Source: DASYRM01 sp035646375 (GTDB taxonomy: Bacteria; Acidobacteriota; Vicinamibacteria; Vicinamibacterales; UBA2999). Taken from it: DNA of 6,117 nucleotides. Location: positions 1-6,117 of the forward strand of contig DASRPM010000023.1 in the NCBI GenBank assembly GCA_035646375.1. The letters run 5' to 3'. The notes under the pieces were generated by a model that had not been told where the DNA came from, ran no database searches, and was given only the letters and a program-made list of their open reading frames with translations. A program made the position numbers and the translations under genes. This document shows, piece by piece, positions 1 to 6,117 of the stretch. How positions within the stretch are numbered: position 1 is the first letter of the stretch; each line of letters starts with the position of its first letter.

Positions 1-2996
1 CCCGGGTTCAGCAGGTTGACCGTCGTCGTGCCGGTCGCGAGCGCGTTGGCCGGGAGAGGGCCGAGCGCCTGCTGGATCGAGTAGCAGCCGGCGGCGCTAG
101 TCGCCGTGCACGTGTTGGGCACCACGTAGTTCGCCGCGAGCGACAGACCGCTCGTCGCGACACCGCCGCCGCCCGCGACCTCGAGCGACCTCATGCTCGC
201 GCTCACGAGCACGTCGATCTTCGGCACCGTATACGACGCGAGGCCGCGGAACGACGTGGACCACTTTTCAGTCACGTCGCACGAATCGACGCGCGCGGTC
301 CCGAGAAGCTCGGGCAGCGCCGCCGTGACGTCGCAGTTGTCGCGCACCGCGCGGCCAGTGCTCGTGCCGGCCTGCACGGTCAAGCCGAAGGCCAGCCGCG
401 CCGTGCCGGTGAAGTCCACACCGTGCCAGTAGGCCGTGCGTGCATCGCCGTAGTCCTTCTCGCTCGTCATGTAGTTCTGCGCGCCGCGCGAGTTGGCCGC
501 CTGCGTGATGGCGACGAACTGCGCCGTCTGCCCGCCGTCCGGCAGGTTCGGGTTCTGCGGAATCGGCAGCGAGTACACCTCGTAGTCGGCCGCCGTCGTC
601 AGCGTGTTGTCAGTGACGAAGAAGTTGCCCCACCACCGGCGGTTGTACGCCGCTTCCACCGACACGCGCGGGATCAGCTCGTGCTGAATCGACGCGCCAA
701 ACTGCCAGTCGTGCGGACGCACGCCCCAGCCGCCCAGGATGTCGGGATTGATCGTCGTCGAGCCCGGGTTGGCGATGCCGAAGTTCAGGTTGTTGCCGCC
801 GAGCGCCGCGCACTGATCGCCGCCCGTCGCCAGGTTGTCCTGCGCCGACGGGCTGCGCAGATCGCAATCGACGACGAAGTTGCGGTTGCCGTCGGTCCAG
901 CCGCGCGCCGGGTTTGCGGGTCCGCCCGATCCGACCCTCGTGACGATACGAGCCGCGGGATTGTTCGAGCTGTAGATGACGTCGCCGGTCGCCGCTTCCA
1001 GATACTTGCCGCCGTTGACCTTCAGCGCCGTCTTGCCGTTGCCGAAGAGGTCGTAGGCGACGCCGAACCGCGGCGTGATGTCGTTGTATCCGCGCACGCT
1101 GACGGTGCGCTCGAACGAAATCGGCGCCGGGTTGAAGCGCGAAGTTCCGGTGGTGCCGTTCCCCTCGGCCGGCGCCCAGCTCCAGGCACGGTCGTAGCGG
1201 ACGCCGCCCTGCAGCGTCAGCTTGCCGATCGTCCACTGGTCCTGCGCGTAGAACCCGAGCGTCTGCGTGCGATCGTGCTGGTCCCAGCGGGGTGACAGGA
1301 AATACGAGACCGACACCGGGCACAGGCGAGGCGAGCCGCCCGCCGGACATGCGGCGCTCACGGGCGCGTTCGAATTGAACGTGTAGCGCAGCTGCGTGTT
1401 GTTCGGCACGCGGCCGTTGTGCACCTCGATGAACGTGCCGGTGTAGCCCACCTTGATGTTGTGCGCGCCGGTGACGTAGGCGAGGGACCCGCGCCAGCTC
1501 GAGTTCAGCGCGTCGTTGTCGTTGAAGCCGAAGTCGAGCGGATCGAAGACGCCGCGATAGGAGAAATTGGTGCGTCCGTAGATGCCGCTCTGCTCGGTCA
1601 CCGGGATGATGTCCATCAACCCGTCGGGCGCCGCCATGCCGAATCGCGCGTATCCGTAGGTGAAGCGCGAGTAGCCTGCCTCGATCAGCGTGCGGCTGTT
1701 GAGCGGCGCCGAGTAGGTGACCTGTGTCGTGTTGTACGGGAAGTCGTGGTAGCCCGGGAAGGTTTCGGGCGACACGGTGTCGGCGCCGAACGTGCGGCCC
1801 GACGCGATCCAGTCGCCGCCAGCCTTGCGGCAGCCCTCGCCATCCTCGCGCAGCGACGACCCGCCGCAGCGGCGCTGATAGTCGTGCGACACCGTCAGCC
1901 GGTTCTTGGGCGTGACCTGCGCGGTGACGCGAAGGGCGTAGATCTTCCGCCCCTCCGTCTGGCGCGATTCGATCGAGGTGTCGGCGGAGTAGTCCCAGTG
2001 CGACGGGTCGCCGGCAAACCGGTTCGCGTTGATGCCGTTGACGACCGAGGCGTTGGCCCAGCCGCGGATGTTGGCGAAGAACCACAGGCGGTCGCGCTTG
2101 ATCGGCCCGCCCATGCTGAAGCTGGCATCCCAGTTGGTTCGCAGCGTCGGGGGCTGCGTGATGCCGAAGCTGCGCAGCTGATCGTTGAGGTTGTTGGCGG
2201 TGGCCCAGTCGCCCGACGTGCTGTAGAACGCGTTCCCCTGGAACGAGTTGCCGCCGGATTTCGGCACGATGTTGATGCTCGGCCCGCCCGTCTCGGCTTC
2301 GCCAAGGCCGCCGGAGATCAGCACCTGCATCTCCGCCGCGTTCGCGGTGTCGTAGGTGACGTCGGACACGCCGCCGCCGCCGAAGGGCGCCGCCACCGTC
2401 AGGCCGTTGGTCATCACGCGCCCTTCGCCGGCGGCGCCGCCGTGCGCGGTGAAGAACATCATCTGCGGCGTGGTGGGCGCGGTCGTCGCGCCGGCTCCGG
2501 CCACGCCGCCGATGTTGAGGGAGGGGACCGTGGCCAGCGCCGACCCGTAGCCGCGCGTCGCCGGCAGCGTGCTGAGCGTCTCGTTGTTGAGGACGACCTC
2601 GCGCCGCACCGACTGCGTGTCCACGATCGGCGAGGCGCCCGTGACCGTAATCGTTTCGGTGAGCTCGCCCACCCGCAGGTCGGCGTTCACCGCGATGACA
2701 CCCGACCCCGACACGGCCACGCCTTCCCGCTTGACCGTCGTGAACCCCTGCAGCGTGAAGGTCACGAGATAGGTGCCGGGTGGAAGATCGGTCATCCGAT
2801 ACTGCCCGGTGCCGTCGGTGACGGCGGTGCGGGTCTTCTCGATCAGCGCGGCGCTGGACGCTTCGACGGCAACGCCCGGGAGCACGGCGGCAGACGCATC
2901 CCGGACGACGCCGGCAATGGTCGCCTGGGCGAACACGAGACTCGGCAGCAGCAGGAGACCGGCCAGCGCCGCCGATATCTTCCCGATTCGGAGCAT
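1..2996 (-). CDS. TonB-dependent outer-membrane receptor with N-terminal carboxypeptidase-regulatory-like domain, 3' end cut by window
   Basis: The minus strand is open from ATG at 2996 to the left edge, giving 998 codons without a stop. Residues 1-24 are a signal peptide (basic start, Leu-rich core, ending VFAQ). Residues 25-110 form a carboxypeptidase-regulatory-like beta-sandwich, with 'GVVRDASAAVLPGV' and 'TDGTGQYRMTDLPPGTY' visible. A TonB-box-like ETITVTG lies at 114-120. The plug follows to about 245 and includes 'GGPSINIVPKSGGN' near 237. The rest is a beta-barrel, for example 'FYAQDQWTIGKLTLQGG' near 582. The family (Oar-like receptors abundant in Acidobacteriota) imports large ligands across the outer membrane using TonB energy; the substrate cannot be read here. 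The last residues resemble the stretch shortly before the usual C-terminal barrel strands, so perhaps about 100 residues are missing. A strong Shine-Dalgarno (GAGGGAGGG, 3004-3012) supports this start. All ten cysteines occur as close pairs. Family is confident; ligand unknown. Confidence 0.95.
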   Translation of the reverse strand, partial: MLRIGKISAALAGLLLLPSLVFAQATIAGVVRDASAAVLPGVAVEASSAALIEKTRTAVTDGTGQYRMTDLPPGTYLVTFTLQGFTTVKREGVAVSGSGVIAVNADLRVGELTETITVTGASPIVDTQSVRREVVLNNETLSTLPATRGYGSALATVPSLNIGGVAGAGATTAPTTPQMMFFTAHGGAAGEGRVMTNGLTVAAPFGGGGVSDVTYDTANAAEMQVLISGGLGEAETGGPSINIVPKSGGNSFQGNAFYSTSGDWATANNLNDQLRSFGITQPPTLRTNWDASFSMGGPIKRDRLWFFANIRGWANASVVNGINANRFAGDPSHWDYSADTSIESRQTEGRKIYALRVTAQVTPKNRLTVSHDYQRRCGGSSLREDGEGCRKAGGDWIASGRTFGADTVSPETFPGYHDFPYNTTQVTYSAPLNSRTLIEAGYSRFTYGYARFGMAAPDGLMDIIPVTEQSGIYGRTNFSYRGVFDPLDFGFNDNDALNSSWRGSLAYVTGAHNIKVGYTGTFIEVHNGRVPNNTQLRYTFNSNAPVSAACPAGGSPRLCPVSVSYFLSPRWDQHDRTQTLGFYAQDQWTIGKLTLQGGVRYDRAWSWAPAEGNGTTGTSRFNPAPISFERTVSVRGYNDITPRFGVAYDLFGNGKTALKVNGGKYLEAATGDVIYSSNNPAARIVTRVGSGGPANPARGWTDGNRNFVVDCDLRSPSAQDNLATGGDQCAALGGNNLNFGIANPGSTTINPDILGGWGVRPHDWQFGASIQHELIPRVSVEAAYNRRWWGNFFVTDNTLTTAADYEVYSLPIPQNPNLPDGGQTAQFVAITQAANSRGAQNYMTSEKDYGDARTAYWHGVDFTGTARLAFGLTVQAGTSTGRAVRDNCDVTAALPELLGTARVDSCDVTEKWSTSFRGLASYTVPKIDVLVSASMRSLEVAGGGGVATSGLSLAANYVVPNTCTATSAAGCYSIQQALGPLPANALATGTTTVNLLNP

Positions 2997-3074
2997 GGTG
3001 GAACCCTCCCTCAATTCGTTCGCATTCCGAAAAACCGGTTGACGTGCGGGAGGCTATCACGAGCGGGCGCCTGT

Positions 3075-3103
3075 TTGACCGCCGCGTGGGGGATGACTAG
3101 AGT
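3075..3103 (+). promoter_or_regulatory. Sigma70-type promoter, probably leaderless, for the zinc-ribbon gene
   Basis: TTGACC (3075-3080) and TAGAGT (3098-3103) are separated by exactly 17 bases, close to the TTGACA-17-TATAAT consensus. The -10 box ends 8 nt before the GTG start at 3112, so transcription would begin about at the start codon. No Shine-Dalgarno is present between them. The site lies in the 115-bp divergent spacer with the TonB receptor. The function is inferred from sequence alone. Confidence 0.6.
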
Positions 3104-3111
3104 CGCGTGCT

Positions 3112-3594
3112 GTGCCCAACTGTCTCAACTGTGGCGCGCCGATGCGCCCCGCCGACGGCGGGTCCCTCGTCTGCGGCCACTGCGGCTCCGTGGACGAGCA
3201 GCAGGCGCTCGAAGAACGCCTGGAGGCCTTCTACGATCTGGAAACGATCGGCGCGGGTTCAGCGGACTGCCCGAATTGCGCCGCGGCGCTCGCCGACGCA
3301 CGCATCGAGGGGTGTCCGGTGCAGTACTGCTCGTCGTGCCACGGGGTGCTGGTCGAGATGAAGCACTTCGTGACCCTCGGCGAGGCAGTACGAGCGCGCG
3401 AGCCCCGCACCCGCGCCGCCCTTCCGCGCCGGCAACAACCCGGCGAGCGCGTCCTCTCGTGCCCGATCTGCAGACAGGCGATGCTGAGTCACGTCTACGG
3501 CGGTCCGGGCAATCTGGTGCTGGACACGTGCGAGCGCTGCCACGTGAACTGGCTGGATCCTGGCGAACTGCGCCGTATCGCCCGGGCTCCATAG
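3112..3594 (+). CDS. Small protein with three zinc ribbons (zf-TFIIB-like)
   Basis: This is a 160-residue cytoplasmic protein with no signal peptide or membrane segment. It has three CxxC...CxxC modules: Cys4/7 with Cys21/24, Cys53/56 with Cys73/76, and Cys117/120 with Cys140/143. The third module reads CPIC...CERCHVNWLDPGELRRI and closely fits the bacterial zf-TFIIB-type zinc finger, whose hallmark is a second CxxC followed by WLD.GEL. The second module is a more degenerate copy (CSSCHGVLVEMKHF), and the first is a generic zinc ribbon. The stretch 28-46 is charged and probably helical. The start is GTG at 3112: an in-frame stop at 3094 leaves little room upstream, and any start further in would lose the first CxxC. 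No Shine-Dalgarno precedes it, and a promoter -10 box sits 8 nt upstream, suggesting a leaderless mRNA. Such proteins are usually unassigned; nucleic-acid or protein binding is possible. Zinc binding is a strong inference, the role is unknown. Confidence 0.9.
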   Translation: MPNCLNCGAPMRPADGGSLVCGHCGSVDEQQALEERLEAFYDLETIGAGSADCPNCAAALADARIEGCPVQYCSSCHGVLVEMKHFVTLGEAVRAREPRTRAALPRRQQPGERVLSCPICRQAMLSHVYGGPGNLVLDTCERCHVNWLDPGELRRIARAP

Positions 3595-3609
3595 CCGACG
3601 CATCGCTAG

Positions 3610-3615
3610 TAAGAT
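3610..3615 (+). promoter_or_regulatory. Candidate -10 element of a leaderless promoter for the 3624 gene
   Basis: TAAGAT ends 8 nt before the ATG at 3624, in the 29-bp gap after the zinc-ribbon gene, and no Shine-Dalgarno is present. The 8-mer TCGCGTGC follows directly and also occurs just before the start of the preceding gene (3103-3110). I find no good -35 box at 16-18 bases upstream (the region reads about 'gggctccat'). The call therefore rests on the -10 match, the spacing and the lack of a ribosome site. An overlapping alternative -10 is TAGTAA at 3607-3612. Confidence 0.4.
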
Positions 3616-3623
3616 TCGCGTGC

Positions 3624-4607
3624 ATGCGAGTGCAATCCGTTCTGCTGTCGGCCGTCGGCGTCCTCATGTTCGTGGGAGGCGCCGCCGCGCAGCGAGCCGG
3701 CACGTGGACGCCGCCGCGGACGCCCTGGGGCGATCCGGACCTGCAGGGGATCTACACGAACAAGGACGAGAACAACACGCCCTTCGAACGGCCTCAGGAT
3801 CTGGCGGGCAAACGTCTATCCGACTTCGGGGCAAAGGAGATGGCGCTGCTGATCGCGCAACGGCAGGAGGCCGCCGCCAGGCAGGCGTCGAGCATCGGCG
3901 GTACCAGCGAGAACGACACCGGTGCGGGGCCTCCCCACTGGTACGAGCACTTCGACGCGGCCAATGCCCAGCCGTGGCTGGTGATCGAACCGGATGACGG
4001 GATGGTGCCGCCGCTGACGCAGGCGGCGCGGGATCGCGCGGCGGCGCGGCAGGCGGCGCGAAAGGGCCGTGGCCCCGCCGACTCCTACACCGATCGCAGC
4101 CTTTACGACCGGTGCATTTCGCGCGGCGTGCCGGACATCATGCGGCCGATCATCTACGGGGCGTCGTACGACATCACGCAGGCGCCCGGTTACGTGGTCA
4201 TCCGCTACGAGATGATCCACGATACGCGGGTGATCCCGCTGAATGGCCGGCCGCGGCTGTCGCCGGCGATCCGGCAGTACATGGGCGACTCGCGGGGCCG
4301 GTGGGACGGCACCACGCTCGTGGTCGAGACCACCAACATCCACGACGCGATGAACTATCGCGGCGCCTCGTCGGGGCTGAAGGTCACCGAACGCTTCACG
4401 CCGGTCGGTCCGGATACGATCAGCTGGACGGCCCGCATGGAGGATCCCACGACGTGGGATCGGCCGTGGGCCATCCGGATGCCGCTCAAGCGCGACGACA
4501 CGCAGGCCATCTTCGAGTTCGGGTGCCACGAGGGCAACCGCGGCCTCGAGAACATCATGCGCGCCGCCCGCGCCGACGAGGCACGGAAGGGCACGGAGGG
4601 GCGCTGA
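3624..4607 (+). CDS. Exported protein of unknown function ('PDLQGIY' family)
   Basis: The 327-residue product starts with a signal peptide (residues 1-22, cleavage likely at GGAAA|QR), so it should act outside the cytoplasm. The mature N-terminus reads TWTPPRTPWGDPDLQGIYTN, the opening I recognise from a widespread uncharacterised family in Acidobacteriota and related environmental bacteria. Other landmarks are DRCISRGVP (Cys164), a beta-rich core with 'IRYEMIHDTRVIPLNGRPRL', 'GDSRGRWDGTTLVVETTNI' (221-239) and a C-terminal 'CHEGNRGLENIM' (301-312). Cys164 and Cys301 are the only two cysteines and could form a disulfide. Residues 68-92 and 131-150 are Ala/Arg-rich and probably helical. No catalytic motif of a known enzyme is visible. 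ATG 3624 is chosen because it begins the signal peptide; the frame is open far upstream, but that is antisense shadow. It has no Shine-Dalgarno and a -10-like box 8 nt upstream. The next gene follows after 55 bp on the same strand. Confidence 0.9.
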   Translation: MRVQSVLLSAVGVLMFVGGAAAQRAGTWTPPRTPWGDPDLQGIYTNKDENNTPFERPQDLAGKRLSDFGAKEMALLIAQRQEAAARQASSIGGTSENDTGAGPPHWYEHFDAANAQPWLVIEPDDGMVPPLTQAARDRAAARQAARKGRGPADSYTDRSLYDRCISRGVPDIMRPIIYGASYDITQAPGYVVIRYEMIHDTRVIPLNGRPRLSPAIRQYMGDSRGRWDGTTLVVETTNIHDAMNYRGASSGLKVTERFTPVGPDTISWTARMEDPTTWDRPWAIRMPLKRDDTQAIFEFGCHEGNRGLENIMRAARADEARKGTEGR

Positions 4608-4662
4608 CCGGCGCCAGGACTCATCAGGGGCTGAAGGATTCGGCGACGCCGAGGAGGGCAGG

Positions 4663-5175
4663 ATGAAGAAGCTGATAGCGGGCGTGGTTCTCGGGGCCGT
4701 GACGTTCACGGCGGGCGCGGTGTTCACGGCGTCGAAGGCGGACGACGAGGTGCTGCGGCAGGCGCGTGATCGCCAGCAGATCGAAGAGCTGATGTGGCGC
4801 TACGCGCGGGCGCTCGACACGGGCAGCGCCGAGGCGTACGCCGCGCTCTACACGGTGGACGGGCAGTTCAGCGCGGGCGGCACCGCCACCAAAGGACGTG
4901 ACGCGCTGAAGAAGATGATCGCGGGTACACCCCAGCCCGCGGGCGCACAGCCGGCGGCGCCGCGGCCGCAGCTGTACCACGCCACGGCCAACCACCAGCT
5001 CGTGTTCATCGACAAGGATCACGCGCGCATCGACGCGTACCACATCACGGTGGCCGCGGGTTCCGGGCGAGAGACGCCGCCGCGCGTCGCGGGCGTGGGC
5101 CGCAGCATCGACGAGTTCGAGCGCGTCAACGGTCAGTGGCTGATCAAGTCGCGCAACGTCGCGCCGACGAACTGA
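4663..5175 (+). CDS. Exported or membrane-anchored SnoaL/NTF2-like domain protein
   Basis: The 170-residue product has an N-terminal hydrophobic segment (KK then residues 4-23), either a signal peptide or a membrane anchor, placing the domain outside the cytoplasm. From about residue 29 it matches the SnoaL-like (NTF2 fold) pattern. A helix 'RQQIEELMWRYARALDTGS' leads to 'YAALYTVDGQF' (59-69). Then 'YHATANHQLVFIDKDHARI' and the final strand 'FERVNGQWLIKSRNVAP' close the fold. Members of this fold range from small-molecule isomerases and hydratases to non-catalytic binding domains, so no reaction can be assigned. An Ala/Pro/Gln-rich insertion (about residues 88-105) interrupts the domain and is probably a surface loop. 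AGGAGGG (4652-4658), 4 nt before the ATG, is a strong Shine-Dalgarno. A short hairpin (CGGC-GAC-GCCG, 4641-4651) lies just in front of it. The gene is 55 bp downstream of the 3624 gene, so co-transcription is plausible. Confidence 0.88.
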   Translation: MKKLIAGVVLGAVTFTAGAVFTASKADDEVLRQARDRQQIEELMWRYARALDTGSAEAYAALYTVDGQFSAGGTATKGRDALKKMIAGTPQPAGAQPAAPRPQLYHATANHQLVFIDKDHARIDAYHITVAAGSGRETPPRVAGVGRSIDEFERVNGQWLIKSRNVAPTN

Positions 5176-5191
5176 GCCTGCACCGGCGGCG

Positions 5192-5956
5192 TCAGGGCTT
5201 CACGCGCTCCATGCCCTTTGCCGCGATCACGGCGTCGCTCGCCGCGGACGTGAGCCGCGCGAGGAAGTCTCGCGCGGCCTGCGGCGCCGCGTTCGACGTG
5301 GCGCCCGCCATCACGATGTAGGTCTGTACGTCGGCGGGGAACACGCCGCCGAGCGCCGCGCCCTTCACCGGCAGGATCTCGCTCACGGGCAGCACGGCCA
5401 TCTCCGCCGTGCCTCCCGTGACGTTGGCGTTCACTTCATCTCCCGACGCGCTCGGCTTCGTCTTCGCCTCGAGCGCCTGCGCGATGCCGAGCTGCTTGGC
5501 GGTGGCCACGAACGCCACGCCGCTGGCGCCCGCCGGCACGTAGGTCAGCGACCTGGCCGCCAGCAGTGTCTGCTTGAAGGCGTCCACCGTGCCGACGTCG
5601 AGTTTCGGCGCACCCGCACGCACCATGAAACCCAGGCCCGTCCGCGCGATCACGGCGCGCGAGGCCGCGGCCGCCTTCCCCTGTTTGATCAGGTCGTCGA
5701 TCTGCGCCGGCGTCAGGATGGCGAGGTCGAACGCCTCGCCGCCTTCGATGCGGCTCTTCAGGGCGGCCGCCAGGCCGAAGGTCGGTACCACGCGGTGTCT
5801 GGTCTCACGCTCGAAGCGTTGCGCCAGCTCCTCGACCACCGTGCGCATCGCCACGGACGAGAAGACCTTGACGTCCTCCGCTCGCGCCGGGACGGCGCTC
5901 GAGAGCAGCGCGAGCGCGACGAGGGCCAGCCAGGCGGCACAGGAGGGTGGCTTCAT
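5192..5956 (-). CDS. Periplasmic substrate-binding protein, ModA-like (SBP_bac_11 type), without the usual molybdate ligands
   Basis: The 254-residue product has a signal peptide (residues 1-26, cleavage after ARA|ED). The mature protein follows the ModA/extracellular binding-protein fold: VKVFSSVAMRTVVEELAQRF (29-48), 'FGLAAALKSRIEGGEAFDLAIL' (60-81), a hinge around 'GFMVRAG', and the C-terminal 'ARDFLARLTSAASDAVIAAKGM'. Length fits ModA (about 230-260). In ModA, serines in the first loop and in the 'SSS/ASG' loop plus a late tyrosine hold the oxyanion. Here Ser33-Ser34 remain in the first loop, but the second has Ala63-Ala65 and the late region reads 'EMAVLPVSEI' with no tyrosine. The ligand may therefore not be molybdate, and I give no gene symbol. 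No ABC permease or ATPase is adjacent. The gene converges with the SnoaL-like gene, stop codons 16 bp apart. No Shine-Dalgarno is visible; TAGAAT lies 8 nt before the ATG. Confidence 0.88.
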   Translation of the reverse strand: MKPPSCAAWLALVALALLSSAVPARAEDVKVFSSVAMRTVVEELAQRFERETRHRVVPTFGLAAALKSRIEGGEAFDLAILTPAQIDDLIKQGKAAAASRAVIARTGLGFMVRAGAPKLDVGTVDAFKQTLLAARSLTYVPAGASGVAFVATAKQLGIAQALEAKTKPSASGDEVNANVTGGTAEMAVLPVSEILPVKGAALGGVFPADVQTYIVMAGATSNAAPQAARDFLARLTSAASDAVIAAKGMERVKP

Positions 5957-5964
5957 GCGGCCAG

Positions 5965-5970
5965 ATTCTA
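5965..5970 (-). promoter_or_regulatory. Candidate -10 element of a leaderless promoter for the ModA-like gene
   Basis: Read on the minus strand, TAGAAT (five of six matches to TATAAT) is followed by CTGGCCGC and then the ATG at 5956, so the spacing is 8 nt. This matches the other two candidate leaderless starts in the window. There is no Shine-Dalgarno in the intervening bases and no convincing -35 box at 16-18 bases upstream. Confidence 0.5.
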
Positions 5971-6048
5971 CGTCACCGGCGCCCTCGCACAGCGCAACGG
6001 CTGGCCGCTACCGCAATCAGGTAGGTACGCAACCGTCCGATTGTTGGA

Positions 6049-6054
6049 TACGAT
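6049..6054 (+). promoter_or_regulatory. Possible -10 element for the gene starting at 6104
   Basis: TACGAT in 'ggatacgattcg' fits TANNNT and is preceded by an AT-richer stretch (TTGTTGG) that stands out from the GC-rich background. It would give a leader of about 43 nt before the ATG at 6104. No clear -35 box is seen at normal spacing, so this is a weak call. Confidence 0.25.
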
Positions 6055-6103
6055 TCGCCCGTCACCTCAGGCCCTCGACGCCGGACTCGTAAGGAGATTG
6101 ACG

Positions 6104-6117
6104 ATGCGTGTGACCTC
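6104..6117 (+). CDS. First codons of an unidentified gene, cut by the right edge
   Basis: ATG at 6104 is followed by codons for Arg-Val-Thr before the window ends. A textbook Shine-Dalgarno AAGGAG (6091-6096) lies 7 nt upstream, which is the main support. The gene is divergent from the ModA-like gene across a 147-bp spacer. Too little is present to name a product. Confidence 0.6.

Noticed and set aside
3033..3040. Palindrome AACCGGTT in the divergent spacer as a possible operator
   Set aside because: It is a single 8-bp palindrome with no second copy and no regulator gene nearby, so it cannot be distinguished from chance.
610..3060. Long minus-strand open frame overlapping the receptor in another frame
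   Set aside because: The product is Arg/His-rich with no recognisable domain. The receptor frame, with signal peptide, regulatory-like domain, plug and barrel, is the genuine one.
3093..3095. ATG at 3093 as an alternative start of a gene in that frame
   Set aside because: It would give an unrelated Arg-rich product overlapping the zinc-ribbon gene before reaching the signal peptide at 3624, which has its own ATG.
1419..3623. Very long plus-strand open frame antisense to the TonB receptor and in frame with the 3624 gene
   Set aside because: Its translation in this part is Arg/Val/Gly-rich low-complexity text without domains, while the minus strand encodes a clear receptor. It is a GC-driven shadow, so the real gene is started at ATG 3624.
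4641..4651. Short hairpin CGGC-GAC-GCCG as a terminator between the 3624 and 4663 genes
   Set aside because: The stem is only 4 bp and no T-run follows. It sits at the next gene's ribosome site and at most could affect translation.
3816..4727. Minus-strand open frame of 303 codons opposite the 3624 gene
   Set aside because: It has composition typical of an antisense shadow, with many Arg/His/Pro and no motifs. The plus strand has a signal peptide and family motifs.
5574..6092. Plus-strand open frame opposite the ModA-like gene
   Set aside because: It is rich in Ser/Arg/Ala with no domain, and it overlaps a well-supported minus-strand gene.

Overview
The window is very GC-rich with strong G/C at third codon positions, which produces long spurious open frames on the opposite strand of real genes. 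The gene content suggests an environmental Acidobacteriota, possibly of the Vicinamibacteria type. The evidence is a large TonB-dependent receptor with an N-terminal carboxypeptidase-regulatory-like domain, and an exported 'PDLQGIY' protein of a kind I recall as common in that phylum. This placement is inference from gene families, not from a marker gene.

Layout: positions 1-2996 (minus) hold a TonB-dependent outer-membrane receptor whose C-terminal end lies beyond the left edge. A divergent spacer of 115 bp separates it from a plus-strand group. That group is a small three-ribbon zinc protein (3112-3594), an exported protein of unknown function (3624-4607) and an exported SnoaL/NTF2-like protein (4663-5175). 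A minus-strand periplasmic binding protein related to ModA (5192-5956) converges on this group with only 16 bp between stop codons. After a 147-bp spacer, the first codons of another plus-strand gene start at 6104 and run off the right edge. No gene-free stretch exceeds 300 bases. I see no RNA genes, CRISPR arrays, insertion sequences or att sites.

Four of the five substantially covered genes encode proteins with a signal peptide or N-terminal membrane segment, so the region is mostly cell-envelope and periplasmic. The 3624 and 4663 genes may be co-transcribed. I see no evidence of a single pathway joining all genes, and the ModA-like protein has no permease or ATPase beside it here.

The most notable signal is regulatory. 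Three genes (3112 plus, 3624 plus, 5956 minus) have no Shine-Dalgarno sequence but carry a TANNNT -10-like hexamer ending exactly 8 nt before the start codon. This is the arrangement expected of leaderless mRNAs. The other three starts (2996 minus, 4663 plus, 6104 plus) have clear Shine-Dalgarno sequences and no such hexamer. I did not find convincing evidence of a novel multi-gene system.
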